Below, one piece after another: positions 34,757 to 46,684 of a stretch of DNA of 64,000 nucleotides. The stretch covers positions 918,001 to 982,000 of the forward strand of contig NW_026947410.1 in the NCBI RefSeq assembly GCF_036323735.1, in the 5' to 3' direction. The notes below the pieces were generated by a model, which saw only the letters and a list, made by a program, of their open reading frames with translations, was not told where the DNA came from and did not search any database. The DNA comes from Rattus norvegicus. Its lineage: Eukaryota; Chordata; Mammalia; Rodentia; Muridae. The translations under genes and the position numbers were made by a program. How positions within the stretch are numbered: position 1 is the stretch's first letter; the number at the start of each line of letters is the position of its first letter.

Positions 34757-35830
34757 TTCATAGTGTCCCATATTTCCCGGAGGTTTTATATTTAATATTT
34801 ATCTTTGCTGATAGATTAATTCCATCTGTCTTATATGCCTGTGATTGCTGCTCCCATCTCTTGTACTCTCTTGTTGATGTTTGCATCTATAGTTTCTGTT
34901 CTCTTACGTAGGGTTTCCATCTCCAGGGTTTCTTTATTTTATGTTTTTCTTATTTCTTCTATTTTTCTTTTCAGGCCTTGAACAATCTTATTCATTTTCT
35001 TCACCCATTTGATTTTATTTTCCTATATTTATTTACAGGGATTATTCATTACTTCTTTAAAGTTAGCTAGAATCTTCATAAGATTAGATTTAAGGTCATT
35101 TTCTGCTGCAGCTGTGATTTAATATTCAACAGGCTGCTTTAGTATAGTTAGAACATGTTTATACCAATTGCCCTGGGTGTTATTGATTGTGATCTTATGT
35201 TGCCCTTTAGCCCTCTTGGTTTTGCAGTTATTATGGATTTACATGATGATTTCTGAGATTATCATTGTTGGAAAAGTGCTTTTGGATGCCCCACTCCATT
35301 GATTCCTGTTTTCTTTCTGACTTCTGCTCTGAGTGTCCCAGAGCACAGGTTACTTGCAAAAGTTCAAACCCAGTAGGGGTCTATCCACAGGTTTTTACGG
35401 CCTATGCGGCCTCTTGGGTTTTGGGTCCTAAAATTGTTTCTATGTTACCTAGTATACGTTTTGTTTGGGAACCCAGTTACCACATTAATCTAGAGCAAAG
35501 AAGGTGGAAGTTGTTCTCCAGATAATGGACCCTAGGTAATGGGGTGATATTTAAGGTTCCTGAGTGTGCTTTAAGGGGTCTTGTTACACAAGGAATTGGG
35601 TCAGGATCTTTCTTGGTTAGTCCTTGTCAGAGCTGGTCTCCATGAAAGCAGTCAGAGTTGTGCATCAGAAAATGGAGTGCAAGATTCAGGGTGTAGTTTA
35701 CTCCTGCAGAGTGTGCTTTCAGGGGATTTGCTGGCAAGTGCTTGAAGCAGTGTCTTCCTGGTTGTCCATTGTGCCGGTAGGCCTCAGGGAACACAAGCGT
35801 CATTTAAGCCTTGAAATGTAGTGCTAAAGA

Positions 35831-36171
35831 CAGAGTCTAAATGCATGAAGCTTAATTGAAACCCAAATACTTTACTGGCATTCTTTAACTTTATTCTTAA
35901 GATACCTATAAACTCACACACAGTTTTGTTTATGTCCTGTGTAAGTGAGGACTAATTTGTGGAGTAAGTTTGCTTCCACAGCAGTAACAGATATCTTGGA
36001 TTGAGAAGAATTAAGCACCAAGTACCTGTGACATGATTGGAGGCACCTACTCTATCCTGGGTCTATACCGATTTCACGCAACCTAATATTAATCTATGTG
36101 TCTACTTATATGTCTAGGTATCTAGGTATCATGGTAGGTAGATAAACAGACAGAGAAGTATTGATCTGAGA
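35831..36171. other. No recognisable feature
   Basis: Nothing nameable was seen on either strand. Confidence 0.45.
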
Positions 36172-36231
36172 TATGCATATATATATATACATAGATATAC
36201 ATATATATACATATATAGATATACATATATA

Positions 36232-36273
<42 letters not shown>
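36172..36273. repeat. Compound (TA)/(TACA) and (GT)n microsatellite
   Basis: An imperfect ATAT/ACAT/AGAT tract passes directly into about 20 GT units. Confidence 0.95.
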
Positions 36274-36274
<1 letters not shown>

Positions 36275-38439
36275 CTGTATGTGTTTGTGCACATATGGGG
36301 AGAGGAGAGATTATTTGAGTGACTTACAGGCTCTGGTACAGCTAATCCAACAATGGCTGGCTGTGAAAGTTAAGGTCAAGAATCTTCCAGTTGCTGTGTC
36401 ACCAAGAATGATGTCTTAAGTTGTCTTCAGTGGTTTTGGCATTCTTTCGAATTAAGATTTAATGCCAGTAATGAAATAAACTTGCTATCAAGACAGACCA
36501 AGCAGGATAAGAACAAACACCTCTTTCTTCCTTGTCCTCCTATAGGCTTCCAATAGAAGGAATTGACCACATTGTAGCAGGATTAAATATCTGGATTCAT
36601 GGTGTGTTTTTGTATTTTACATATTCAGACTAGAAGTAGATCTTGTCACTTTGAATGAAACCAGAAGTCCTTCAAAGATATGCCAATTATTTTATGGTTT
36701 TAGATAATTCCTGTTGCATTCACGTAGGCAACCGAAAATAGCCATCACGAGTCTACTTCTTGTCAACTTGAGACAACATCATATTTTCCTATATTGTGAA
36801 TAATTTGTAAATGAAAATAATAACCAGATTATAATGGTGCCTTGATAAAATAGAATGATCCTACTTACAAATAGAAATGCATTATATATTTAACCAGGTC
36901 ATAGTTATACTGAATGTGATATAATTATCAATTCCACAATGTCAAACACGTTATACATTTAGAATAGGTGCAATGGGTTTCATGGCACATTCTTTTAGTA
37001 TCTCAAATTTGAAATGAATATGAAAATGATTGTATTGTCTTAATTGATATTATATTGCATGATAAAGAAATGGAGGAAAGAAAACACAAAAATCTATAGA
37101 AACACTTTATTAACAAAATACGAAGGAATTATTGATTTCAATTATTAATCATTTTCTACTCTAGTTATGGTTATATAGACAACCATGTGTAAATACAACC
37201 TTAGGTTGTATTTATAAATACCTTCTTCACTACCCTGTTTTATTTTCTTCCCCAAACAGAAGCACCTCATTAGATACCAATCTCCATGCCTGATGGGTTT
37301 GCACCCTTTGTCATTCTGCACGAGTTTGACTATTTTCTTTTTACATTGGCTATGAGGACAAACTTCTCTCCATCTTTTCCAAGTGCAAGCTGTCTCTCGT
37401 TTCTACCAACTGGCCTGATAATGTTTCTGGCAGAGAACCCAACTCTCTTCTAGAAACTGAGAAGTTGAAGTTGACCTAGCTGACCGCATGTTCTTGACTC
37501 TTGTTAAACTTTCTTGTTTCCCCCAGCATTAGCCAAATAGGATGCATTTTTGTTCTTGTATACTTATTCTTTAAAACTGAATCTGGTAATTTGCATTTAG
37601 AGTTAGTCTTCCTAAAATATTTCCCTCCAAGCCTTGGTCATTCTGAGTGGTCTTTCGATTTTACCCTGTAATATCGTGAAGCCATAGATTTATCTTTTTG
37701 AAATTGTAACCAGTTTGAGTAAATTATACATTTCATCATGTACTATGACCCTGATGTGTGTAGGTTTTTTTCAAGGTGCTACCTGAGGCATTCCACAGGG
37801 AACCAAGAAAAAGAAACTCAACAGAGTGATTGAGGCACCTGTGATACCCTGGTCTACATTTCCTATAGAAATTTTCATGTATTTTGTTACTTTTAGAAGT
37901 AATACTGGATCTAAAACCTTCTGTTGAACACATAGTGTTGGCCATTTTTACTGCCCCTAACAGACATCAAGATTCTAGGGAGAAGTCTCCAAATGACACT
38001 TTTCCCAAGTGCATGATTTTGTTGTAGCCACCATTTATTGTCTCCTTATATTCATTTATTTGTTTATGTGTTGTCTATCTCTGTCTCTTCTGACCATTCC
38101 GTTATTTGTCATTGTGAATTGAGAGTTTTTTATTAAAACTAATAAGCCATTCACTCCTTGGGGATATTATATTTATTATTTCCTGAAAACCACAAGGAGG
38201 TGTGTATGGATTCTTTTAGAATGGCCTTCCTTTAAAGTTAAATGGCTGAGTTCAGGGGAAAAAAACACTGGAAATCTGGAAAAGTATGGCAGGGCATCAT
38301 AAGAACTCCTGGCCATTCTAATTAGTTTCCTTCCATAGATGTGTGCTTAGGTTTATAACAACACATTCCTCTCTCGTTTGCACTTGATTCCTTAAAATTA
38401 TATCTGTGACAACTTTAAAAATAACCTTCCCACAGGAAA
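36274..38439. other. AT-rich DNA, nothing recognised
   Basis: The largest open frames are under 70 residues and lack motifs. No repeat similarity inside the window was seen. Confidence 0.5.
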
Positions 38440-38725
38440 GAACAGGAACCAAACCAACATCCCAAGAGTACACAGGGATTGACCTATAACTCTTGTCACA
38501 TATGTAGCAGAGGATGGACCTGGAAGGAGAGGTCCCTTATCCTGTCAAGGCTCAATGTCCCAGGGTAGGGGAATGTCAGGAAATGGAGGCGGGAGGGAGT
38601 AGGTGGGTAGGTGGGTAAGGAGCTCCCTCATAGAATCAGGGGAAGAAGGATGAGATACTTGGTTCCTGGAGGTGAAACAGGGAAATGGAACAACAATTAA
38701 AATGTAAATAAAAATAAATAAATTA
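38440..38725 (+). mobile_element. L1/Lx 3'-UTR fragment, sense
   Basis: gtagcagaggatggacctgg, caaggctcaatgtcccaggg, taggggaatgtcagg, ggaggcgggagggag and a terminal aaatgtaaataaaaataaat follow the order of a murine L1 3' UTR with its A-rich end. No ORF2 sequence remains upstream. Confidence 0.75.
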
Positions 38726-39019
38726 TATCAATCTTCCAGTAACCAAGCTTGGAGAGAAAAAACATTAAAAAGATTCTACACATTTTTTAAGATGAGGAAG
38801 AACTACATCTCTCCTCTTTCTTTTTAGGATTGGTGAACTCATGCTGTGCATCAGTCAGGCCCAAGTTCCCTTTCCTCTTCTTCTCCTGAAGTATCTCCTT
38901 GCATACCTATGATTAATAAAATTAATTTCCTTGTGTCCTGAATACCGGAATATGGCCACAGTATTTGCAGTTTCTGCAATTATTTAATACCCCTTAAGGC
39001 CACTTGGCATGCCCATGAA

Positions 39020-39385
39020 CTGAGAGAGAAACCTAGGTAGGACCAAGGGCTTCTCCTTCCATTGGTGCACAACAAGGCCATCCTCTGCCACATATGCACT
39101 TGGAGCCATAGGTTTGTCAATGCACATTCTTTGAATATTGGTCTAGTACCAGAAAGATCTAATTCATTGTAATTGTTGTTTTCATGGTGTTGAAAGCACC
39201 TTCAGCTCTAGTAATCCTCTCTCAAAATGTTCCAACAAGAGGTCCGTCTTCAGTTCACTGGTTTGCCACTAGCATTCATGTATATAGTTGACCTGCTCTA
39301 GCTGTGTCTTTCAGGCAATATCTACACCCGGTTCCTGGCAGAATGCATTTCTTAACTTCATCAATCTTCTCTAGTTTTGGTGGCA

Positions 39386-39437
<52 letters not shown>

Positions 39438-41099
39438 TATATGTATATATATACATATACACACACACACACACACACACACTTTTGTTGTCTCCTAACG
39501 CTATGAGGGTAGATGGAATGTTAACGTGGATTCTGTGCCACTTGGTCAAGAATATAGAATCCACAATGACAATGCCAAATAGACTACCTATTGTTCTTTT
39601 GAACCTATTGAAGTTGAGGTTTCACTGGACCTCAAGCAATTCCTCTCCCAGCACATCCTCCTGAATCTTATATTTGCCCTGAAGAAAGATCATGGTAGAA
39701 CATCCAAAACCCTCAAGTCTGGCCGTGGGAAGATATTTGAGAACTGATATCTAATGTGACTACAGAACCACGTTAGGTAGTCCATATTGTCCTTTGCTTT
39801 ACTGATGTCTGATAAATTTTGGATAAAATGAGGATTTGGGAGTTTATCATTTCGAAGAGGTAAACAATATTAATCTTATATTCACTCTATAGCTGGGCAT
39901 TCTTTGTTGCCAAAATCATTGCAAAATATTGAATTGGAAAACAGAATGTTTGAATACACATTCAGGAATCTATGTAAAGTCCACTATGAAGGAATGTACA
40001 GTAAGAAAATGTCATACAATATTCTTTCAATTAATGGTCTGTTGGGAAAATACTGTCCTTTAAGAAACAGAAAACACCTAGGAAATTGAACTGTATTTCA
40101 CAGGAATGATCCAATGAATAAAATTATTATCCAGAAGATTCTCCTCCACTCCAAGTTCCTAGATCTTTTCTACCCATGCCAAGTCCCTAACTAACTTTCG
40201 CCATTCAGAGCATGTAACCACTAATGATGCAAAGAGAAGTCACTTTCTTTATTGAGATGTAGTATGTAATCTTTTCCACCGTGTCAAAGGACACACTCCT
40301 GGAAAGGGCACCCTCTAATCTTGTCAATGTAAGGAAAGCTGTTCTGCAGGAAGGCCATGGCAGTTCTCAGTGACATCACCATTAGGCTTTTCCTGAAAAA
40401 TCTCTTTATCCAGAAGAGTCTTAGGTTCTTCGGTGATGTCACAGGTGTTGTTGTGACTGCTCTGCCTCTCAGATATTCCTTCAGTACCTCTACGGTTTAC
40501 TAATTGTCTTCTAATTCAGAGTAAACAGCCATTTGGGAGGTGAACAAAGAAGAAGAAGAGATCAGAGATGGAGAGAATGAAGCTGGCCTTTTGTTTTAGT
40601 TTAAAAAATCGACGAAATATGTAGTCCATGGGAACGCTCACTGAATGCTCTCTCAGAATAGTTATGGTTCATTGAAGAGATGGTGTTGATCTCAGCCTTC
40701 CACACGTGGGAAGCTGGAGCCTGGATCCACTCAGTAGCATCTAGATTTACTTGCTGGCTATGGTTCCTGGAAATCAGAGATGTTTATATCATTAATATCT
40801 ATATTCCAAATGTCAGGTACTGGGATGGACAGAGTTGATTTTCTAAGAGCTCATGGATTCTATTCTTTCTGCCCAGAAGGAAAAGTTCCTAAGGAAGATG
40901 GAAACAACAAGTATTGTGTCCTCAGCTCAATTTAAACTCCTCCAGGCTTTGGATTCCTAGAGTGCAGTTTGTGTCTGAAACTGATATCTGGGAGAGAAAA
41001 TTGCTTCTAGTTGAGACTTCATTACATCAGACTTTCGACTGTATTACTCTGATTATCATTCCCTGACAAGACCATTTAGATTTCTGAGTCAATAAGTGT
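39020..41099. repeat. Composite module M, copy C
   Basis: Antisense L1 3'-UTR piece (39020-39385), (TA)n plus (AC)n (39386-39482), a 0.33 kb block (39484-39815), then the 1.25 kb non-coding block (39816-41099). The TGATGTCA site is at 40434-40441. The next copy follows immediately; landmark-to-landmark spacing to copy D is 2,252 to 2,286 bases. Confidence 0.85.
39386..39482. repeat. Compound (TA)n/(AC)n microsatellite
   Basis: A TA run with TACA interruptions, then AC units. It lies at the same place in the module as the TA tracts of copies A and D. Confidence 0.95.
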
Positions 41100-41667
41100 G
41101 ATTAGTTGGCACTTTTCTTTTCTTTTATTTCTTTCATTTTTTTTATTTTTTAGCAAATTTTATTCTTTTCTTATTGAATATTTCTATATTTACATTTCAA
41201 ATATTATTTCCTTTTTCAATTTCCTGGCCATAAAATCCCTTATCAGTTCCCCTCCCCTTGTTGTATTACACCACTTACTATACCTTGAAAATCATTTGAA
41301 CAGGCAGTCAATCCCAGGGAAGACCAATGGCCTCTCCTTCCATTGGTGCCCAATAAGGTCATCCTCTGCTACATATGCTTTTGGAGCCATAGGTCTGTCC
41401 ATGTACAGTCTTTGAATATTGGTTTGGTAAGAGAAAGCTCTGGTTCATTGGCATTGTTGTTCTTATGGGATTGAAAGCCCCTTCAGCTCTTGAAATCCTT
41501 TCTCAAAATCTACCAAAATGAGGTCCGTTTTCAGTTAACTGGTTTGCCACTAGCATTCAATTCTGTATTTGGCATGCTCTAGCTGGGTCACTGTGTAAAG
41601 TTCTATACCTGGTTCCTCTCAGCATGCACTTCTAAGCTTAATCATTCTTATCTAATTTTGTTGGATG

Positions 41668-41730
<63 letters not shown>

Positions 41731-43340
41731 TTGATGGTCCTTACAGCTATGAGGTTATTTGGAAATTTAGCATGAATAAGCAGATCTAGGTCAAGAATTT
41801 AGAATCCAAAAATTACAGTGTCAAATATACTCCCTCCTGTTCTTATGAACCTATTGAAGTTGATGTTTCCATGGACCTAAAGCCATCCCTCTCCTTGCCC
41901 ATCTTCCTGAATCTTAGGGTTGGACTGAAAAAAGAATCATGGTAAAATATCCAAAACCCTCAAGTCTGTCCCTGTTAACACAGGAAGGTAGATATTAGAG
42001 AACTGATGTCTAATGGGACTACAGAAACACATTCAATAGTTCATGTTGTCCTTTGCTTTCCTGATGTCTGGTAATTTTTGGATAAAATGTGGATTTGGGA
42101 GTTTATCATTGAAATGGGAACACAATACTTACACTGTTATAATGACTCTATAACTGGGCCCACTTTTGTTCCAAAACAATTGCAAAATAATGAAATTGGA
42201 AAACGGAATTGTTGAGTAAACATTCAGAAATATATATAAAGTTCACTATCAAGGAATGTAAAATTGGAAAATGTAGTAAAATATTCATTCATTTAAAGGT
42301 CTGTAGGAAAAACACTGGCCATAGGAAACAGAGAAAACCTAGAAAATTGATTTGTATGTCACAGAAATTGACTGGGATTAAAAATATTATCTAGAAGAAT
42401 CTCTTCCCCTCCATGTTCCTAATTTTTTCTACCAGTAACAAGCCCCTGACTATCTCCATTCAGAATATGTAACCACTAATGAAGCAAAGAGAAGTCTCTA
42501 GGTTTAGAGAGATGTATGTAAAGGTTTCCACTGTGTCACAGGAGACACTCCTGGAAAGGGCACCCTCTAATCTGGTCAATGTAAGGAAAGCTGTTTAGCA
42601 GATAGGACAAGGCAGTTCTCAGTCACATCACCATTAAGACCTCAACGAAAAATCTCTTGTAACCTGGAGAGTAGTAGATTCTTCTGTGATGTCACAAGTG
42701 TTGTCGTGACATTAACTGCCTCTCAGATATTCCTTAAGTACCTCTACCTCTAGGGTTTACTAATTGGCCTATAATTCAAAGTAAACAGCCATTTGTGAGA
42801 GAGAAGATCAAGGAGGAGGGATAGGGAGAAGGAAGCTGGCCTTCTGTCTTGGTATAAAAAGAACAAATATGTGCTCCTTGGTAAAGCTCAGTGAGTCCTG
42901 CTTAGGGGTTGAGTGTGTTCCTCAAAGAGATAGCCTAAATCATAGCCTTCCACATATAGGAATCAGTAGCTGGGAGCCTCTCAAAGTATGTAGACTTCCC
43001 TGCCTATTATGGTTCCTGGAAGTTATTGAGTTTATATCATTAATTTCTTTATTCTAAAAGCTAAGTCTTGGGAAGGACAAAGTAGTTTTCCTGAGAGCTC
43101 AAGGCATTTCTTTGTGCCCAGAACAAAAAGGTGCTAAGGAAGAAGGCAAAGGCAAGTATTGTGTCCTCAGTTCAGTGTAAACTCCTCCATGCTTTGGATT
43201 CCTTTAGTGCAGTTTGTGTCTGAAACTGATATCTGGGAAGGAGAATTGCTTCTAGTTGAGACTTCATCATCTCACTCTTTTCACTACTATTACTCTGAGT
43301 AGCATTCCCTAACAGTTACCCTTAAGATTTGTGAGTCAGT
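41100..43340. repeat. Composite module M, copy D
   Basis: Antisense L1 piece (41100-41671), (TA)n (41672-41728), a 0.33 kb block (41729-42065), and the 1.25 kb block (42066-43340) with TGATGTCA at 42687-42694. It is contiguous with copies C and E. Confidence 0.85.
41672..41728. repeat. (TA)n microsatellite
   Basis: An uninterrupted TA run at the module junction. Confidence 0.95.
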
Positions 43341-44775
43341 AAGTTTTTATTCCTTTTCCTTCCTTTATTTCTTATTTTTTTTCAGGAAATTTTAATGAAT
43401 TTTTAATCGGATATTTCCATATTTACATTTCAAATGTTATTTCGTTTCCCAAGTTCCTTTCCATAGAGCTTAACTAGTATCCTCCCCTTTTTCTATAAAC
43501 TCCCCTTACTGCCACTTGTCATTCTCTTTCACTGGGAGTCAAACCCATGGAGTACAATCGGCTTCTCCTTACATTGGTGCCCAACAAGGCCATCCTCTGC
43601 CACATATGCAGTTGGATCTTTAGGTCTTTCCATGTACAGATTTGAATATTGGTTTGAATGAACCAGAAAGCTCTGGTGCATTGGCATTGTAGTTCTTATG
43701 GGATTTGAAATCTCCTTCAGTTCTTGTAAACCTTTCTCAAAATCTACCAACAGGAGGTCTGGATCAGTGCACTGGTTTGCCACTGGCATTCACTTCTGTA
43801 TTTGACATGCTCTAGCTGTGTCTCTCAGGGAAGATCTAAATCTGTTTCCTGTCAGCATGTCCTTCTTAGCTTCATCAATCCTATATTCATATCAATCTTA
43901 TATTCTTATATTCCTTCAGTATCTGCTGTAAACTCATAGATATTTTTCCCCCTTCTAAAACGGACTGAAGCAAGCATAAGTTGTGTTCCTTTTCTTGACC
44001 TTCTAGTGGTCTGTGGATGGTACCATGAGTAATTTGAGCTTTTGTGTCAATACACACGTTTGGTGATTGCATACCATGTGTGTTTTTCTGTGATTTGTTT
44101 GCTTCACACAGGATGATATTTTCTTGTTCAATCCATTTGTCTATGTCTTTCTTGTAATCATTGTTTTATAGCTGATTAGTAGTCCATTGTGTAGATGTAC
44201 CATATTTTCTGTATCCATTTCTCTGATGAATGCCATCTGGGTTCTTTCCAGCCTATGGGTATTTTAAATAAGGTTGCTATGAACATTGTTCTGTATGTGT
44301 CTTTTTTATGTCTTCTTTTCGGTATATGCCGAGGAGTGGTATGGCTTGGACCTCAGTTATTGCAATGTCCAATTTTCTAAGGATCCTGCAGACTGATTTC
44401 CAGAATGTTTGAACCAGTTTGTAATCCAACCAACAAAGAAGGAGTGTTCCTCTTTCTTCACATCCTTATCATCATCTTCTGTCTCCTGAGTTTTTTTTAT
44501 TACAGTCATTCTGACTTGTGTGAGGTGGAAACTCAGAGTTGTTTTCATTTACATTTCTATGATGACCATTTCTTTACGTTCTTTTCAGATAATTGATTTC
44601 CTTCAGTTGAGAAATCTTTGTTTAGTTCTGGAACATAATTTTAATAGGGTTATTTGTCTCTCTGAAGTCTAAATTTTGAGTTCTTTGTATGTATTGGTTA
44701 TGGCCTTCTATCAGATGGAGGATTGATATAGACCTTTCCAAATCTGTTCCTTGCGGTTTTGTCCTAAAAGTGTCC
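43341..44775 (-). mobile_element. Module M copy E: antisense L1 3' UTR and ORF2 C-terminal part
   Basis: This begins like the antisense L1 pieces of copies A to D, but instead of ending at (TA)n it runs on through antisense ORF2 sequence (about 44060-44750), as copy B does. No (TA)n is present at the shared site near 43880. It therefore shows the longer L1 from which copies A, C and D are probably derived by deletion. The frames are broken. Confidence 0.75.
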
Positions 44776-45593
44776 TTTGGCAGGCAGTTTTCTACTACAG
44801 TGAAGAACTGTCAGTTAGTAAACTAAAACAAGGACTGGCTCCTTACTGACTTCCCTACGTGTTCTGAACAGTAGATGGGGAAACTAAACAACCATGTTAT
44901 ACCCCTACAAGGCATGCCTATCTATAGTCGTGGATCTAGAGAGACCTATCAGAGATTCTGGGCATCTGTCAAAGAAATGTAGGCTGGTGAAGTTTGCAGT
45001 TTTCATCCTGGTTTCTGTATCTACAGGCTATGGTGTTGTGAAGACAAGATACCACATGTGCAGCTGTGAATAAGTCTGAGAAGGCTGACTTCTTGGATTT
45101 CTGAAGCATTACTAAGTGATCCAGAGGAAATCAGCACGCCCTGCTCAGCAGAGCTCTGGGAATGCTGACACTCTTGCTTCATGTTTATATTAACCTAGGT
45201 CAAAAGATCACCTGTCAGGTATGTTCTTGAATATCCTTCAGTGTGCTAGCATTGGACTGAAATGAAATACTCTTCAGGAGAGGTGTGGGAAACAACTGAA
45301 CTCTTCCATTAGAATCAGAGAGATGAGCTGTATTCACCTTCAATTGACTGTGTATGCTTCTGGTCTTTGGCTTTGACTATGCAGATCTATTGTCTCATAC
45401 ATCATTGTTCATGTGGCCCAGTTGCGGGGAAAGCGCGACTCACAATTCTTTCCCATTTTCACATCCTCCATTCTAGGGTAATAGATTTTAGAAAAGCCCT
45501 TCCCATTTTATATAGTAGACCAACTGACCTAACTTTTCTTCAATAAGCTCTTCTCTATTATCTGTATACCGTGTTTGTGTTTGTGTTTGTGTT

Positions 45594-45626
<33 letters not shown>

Positions 45627-45942
45627 TTCAGTTTGTGTGCTTAAATGGTTAGTTTGTAAGCAAGTATAGAGAAGGATTCTATGTAAGAAATCTCTAAACT
45701 GTGGATGGGGCAGCATCCAAATGTTCTCCCACATCATGACCTTCTAGAAAGAGTAGCATAATCTGCAAAAAATAATACAGTTGAAAGTAAAACTTGGAGG
45801 AAATGCCCTGGGATGGCTACATTATCACTGTTGACTGTGACATTTTTCTCGTGGCTTCTGTGGCCAGACATGAAGGCTCTGAAGCAAAGTTGCATCCTGT
45901 TGATCTGTGAATAAGATGAAGGAGGCTATCAACTGGGTCACA
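44776..45942. other. Non-coding spacer left of the large L1
   Basis: Apart from the GTTTGT/GT microsatellite at 45571-45627 I see nothing nameable. The right end carries the probable 5' target-site repeat, tgggtcaca, at 45934-45942. Confidence 0.5.
45571..45627. repeat. (GTTTGT)n/(GT)n microsatellite
   Basis: Five GTTTGT-type hexamers followed by GT units. Confidence 0.95.
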
Positions 45943-46684
45943 TGAAGCATATGAAAAGCGTGACAGCAGCAGCTCTCTGCTCCCAGACCCCGTGAGAGAG
46001 AGACCCAACTGCCTGGTCAAGTGGGCACTCCTGAGGCTGCAGGGCAGAAGAGACCACCAGCACTGCTCACCCCTGCCCACATCCCTAGCCCAAGAGGAAA
46101 CTGTATAAGGCCTCTGGGCTCCCGTGGAGGAGGGCCCAGGAGCGGCAGGATCCCTGCGCCTGAGATACACCAGAACCTGAAGGAAACAGACCGGATAAAT
46201 AGTTCTCTGCACCCAAATCCCGTGGGAGGGAGAGCTAAACCTTCAGAGAGGCAGACAAGCCTGGGAAACCAGAAGAGACTGCTCTCTGCACACACATCTT
46301 GGACGCCAGAGGAAAAAGCCAAAGACCATCTGGAACCCTGGTGCACTGAAGCTCCCGGAAGGGGCGGCACAGGTCTTCCTGGTTGCTGCCGCTGCAGAGA
46401 GCCCATGGGCAGCACCCCATGAGCGAACTTGAGCCTCGGGACCACAGGTAAGACCAAATTTTCTGCTGCAAGAAAGCTGCCTGGTGAACTCAAGACACAG
46501 GTCCACAGGAGCAGCTGAAGACCTGTAGAGAGGAAAAACTAAAAGCCCAAAAGCAGAACATTCTGTCCCCATAACTGACTGAAAGAGAGGAAAACAGGTC
46601 TACAGCACTCCTGACACACAGGCTTATAGGACAGTCTAGCCACTGTCAGAAATAGCAGAACAAAGTAACACTAGAGATCATCTG
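45943..46684 (+). promoter_or_regulatory. L1 5' UTR with presumed internal promoter
   Basis: About 740 bases, distinctly richer in GC and CpG than its surroundings, between the 5' target repeat and the ORF1 start. Mammalian L1 5' UTRs carry an internal Pol II promoter, so promoter function is inferred by position. Two similar phrases (agaccccgtgagagagagac and aaatcccgtgggagggagag) 220 bases apart hint at an internal repeat. Because of the base composition it is open in several minus-strand frames, up to 158 residues at 46017-46493. Confidence 0.7.

Larger units (their letters stand above)
33395..35830 (-). mobile_element. Old L1, antisense, rearranged, interrupted by an ID SINE
   Basis: Read on the minus strand, a 5'-UTR-like part (about 35830-35150) leads into ORF1-like sequence (about 35100-34520), then the N-terminal and early RT portion of ORF2 (about 34400-33580), then a 3'-UTR-like piece (33570-33395). 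Much of ORF2 is missing. Diagnostic + strand text includes ccttcattttcactgaattt and ctttagtccatggtgatctt. All frames are broken. TTTG runs at 34043-34076 and 34719-34756 interrupt it. Confidence 0.65.
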
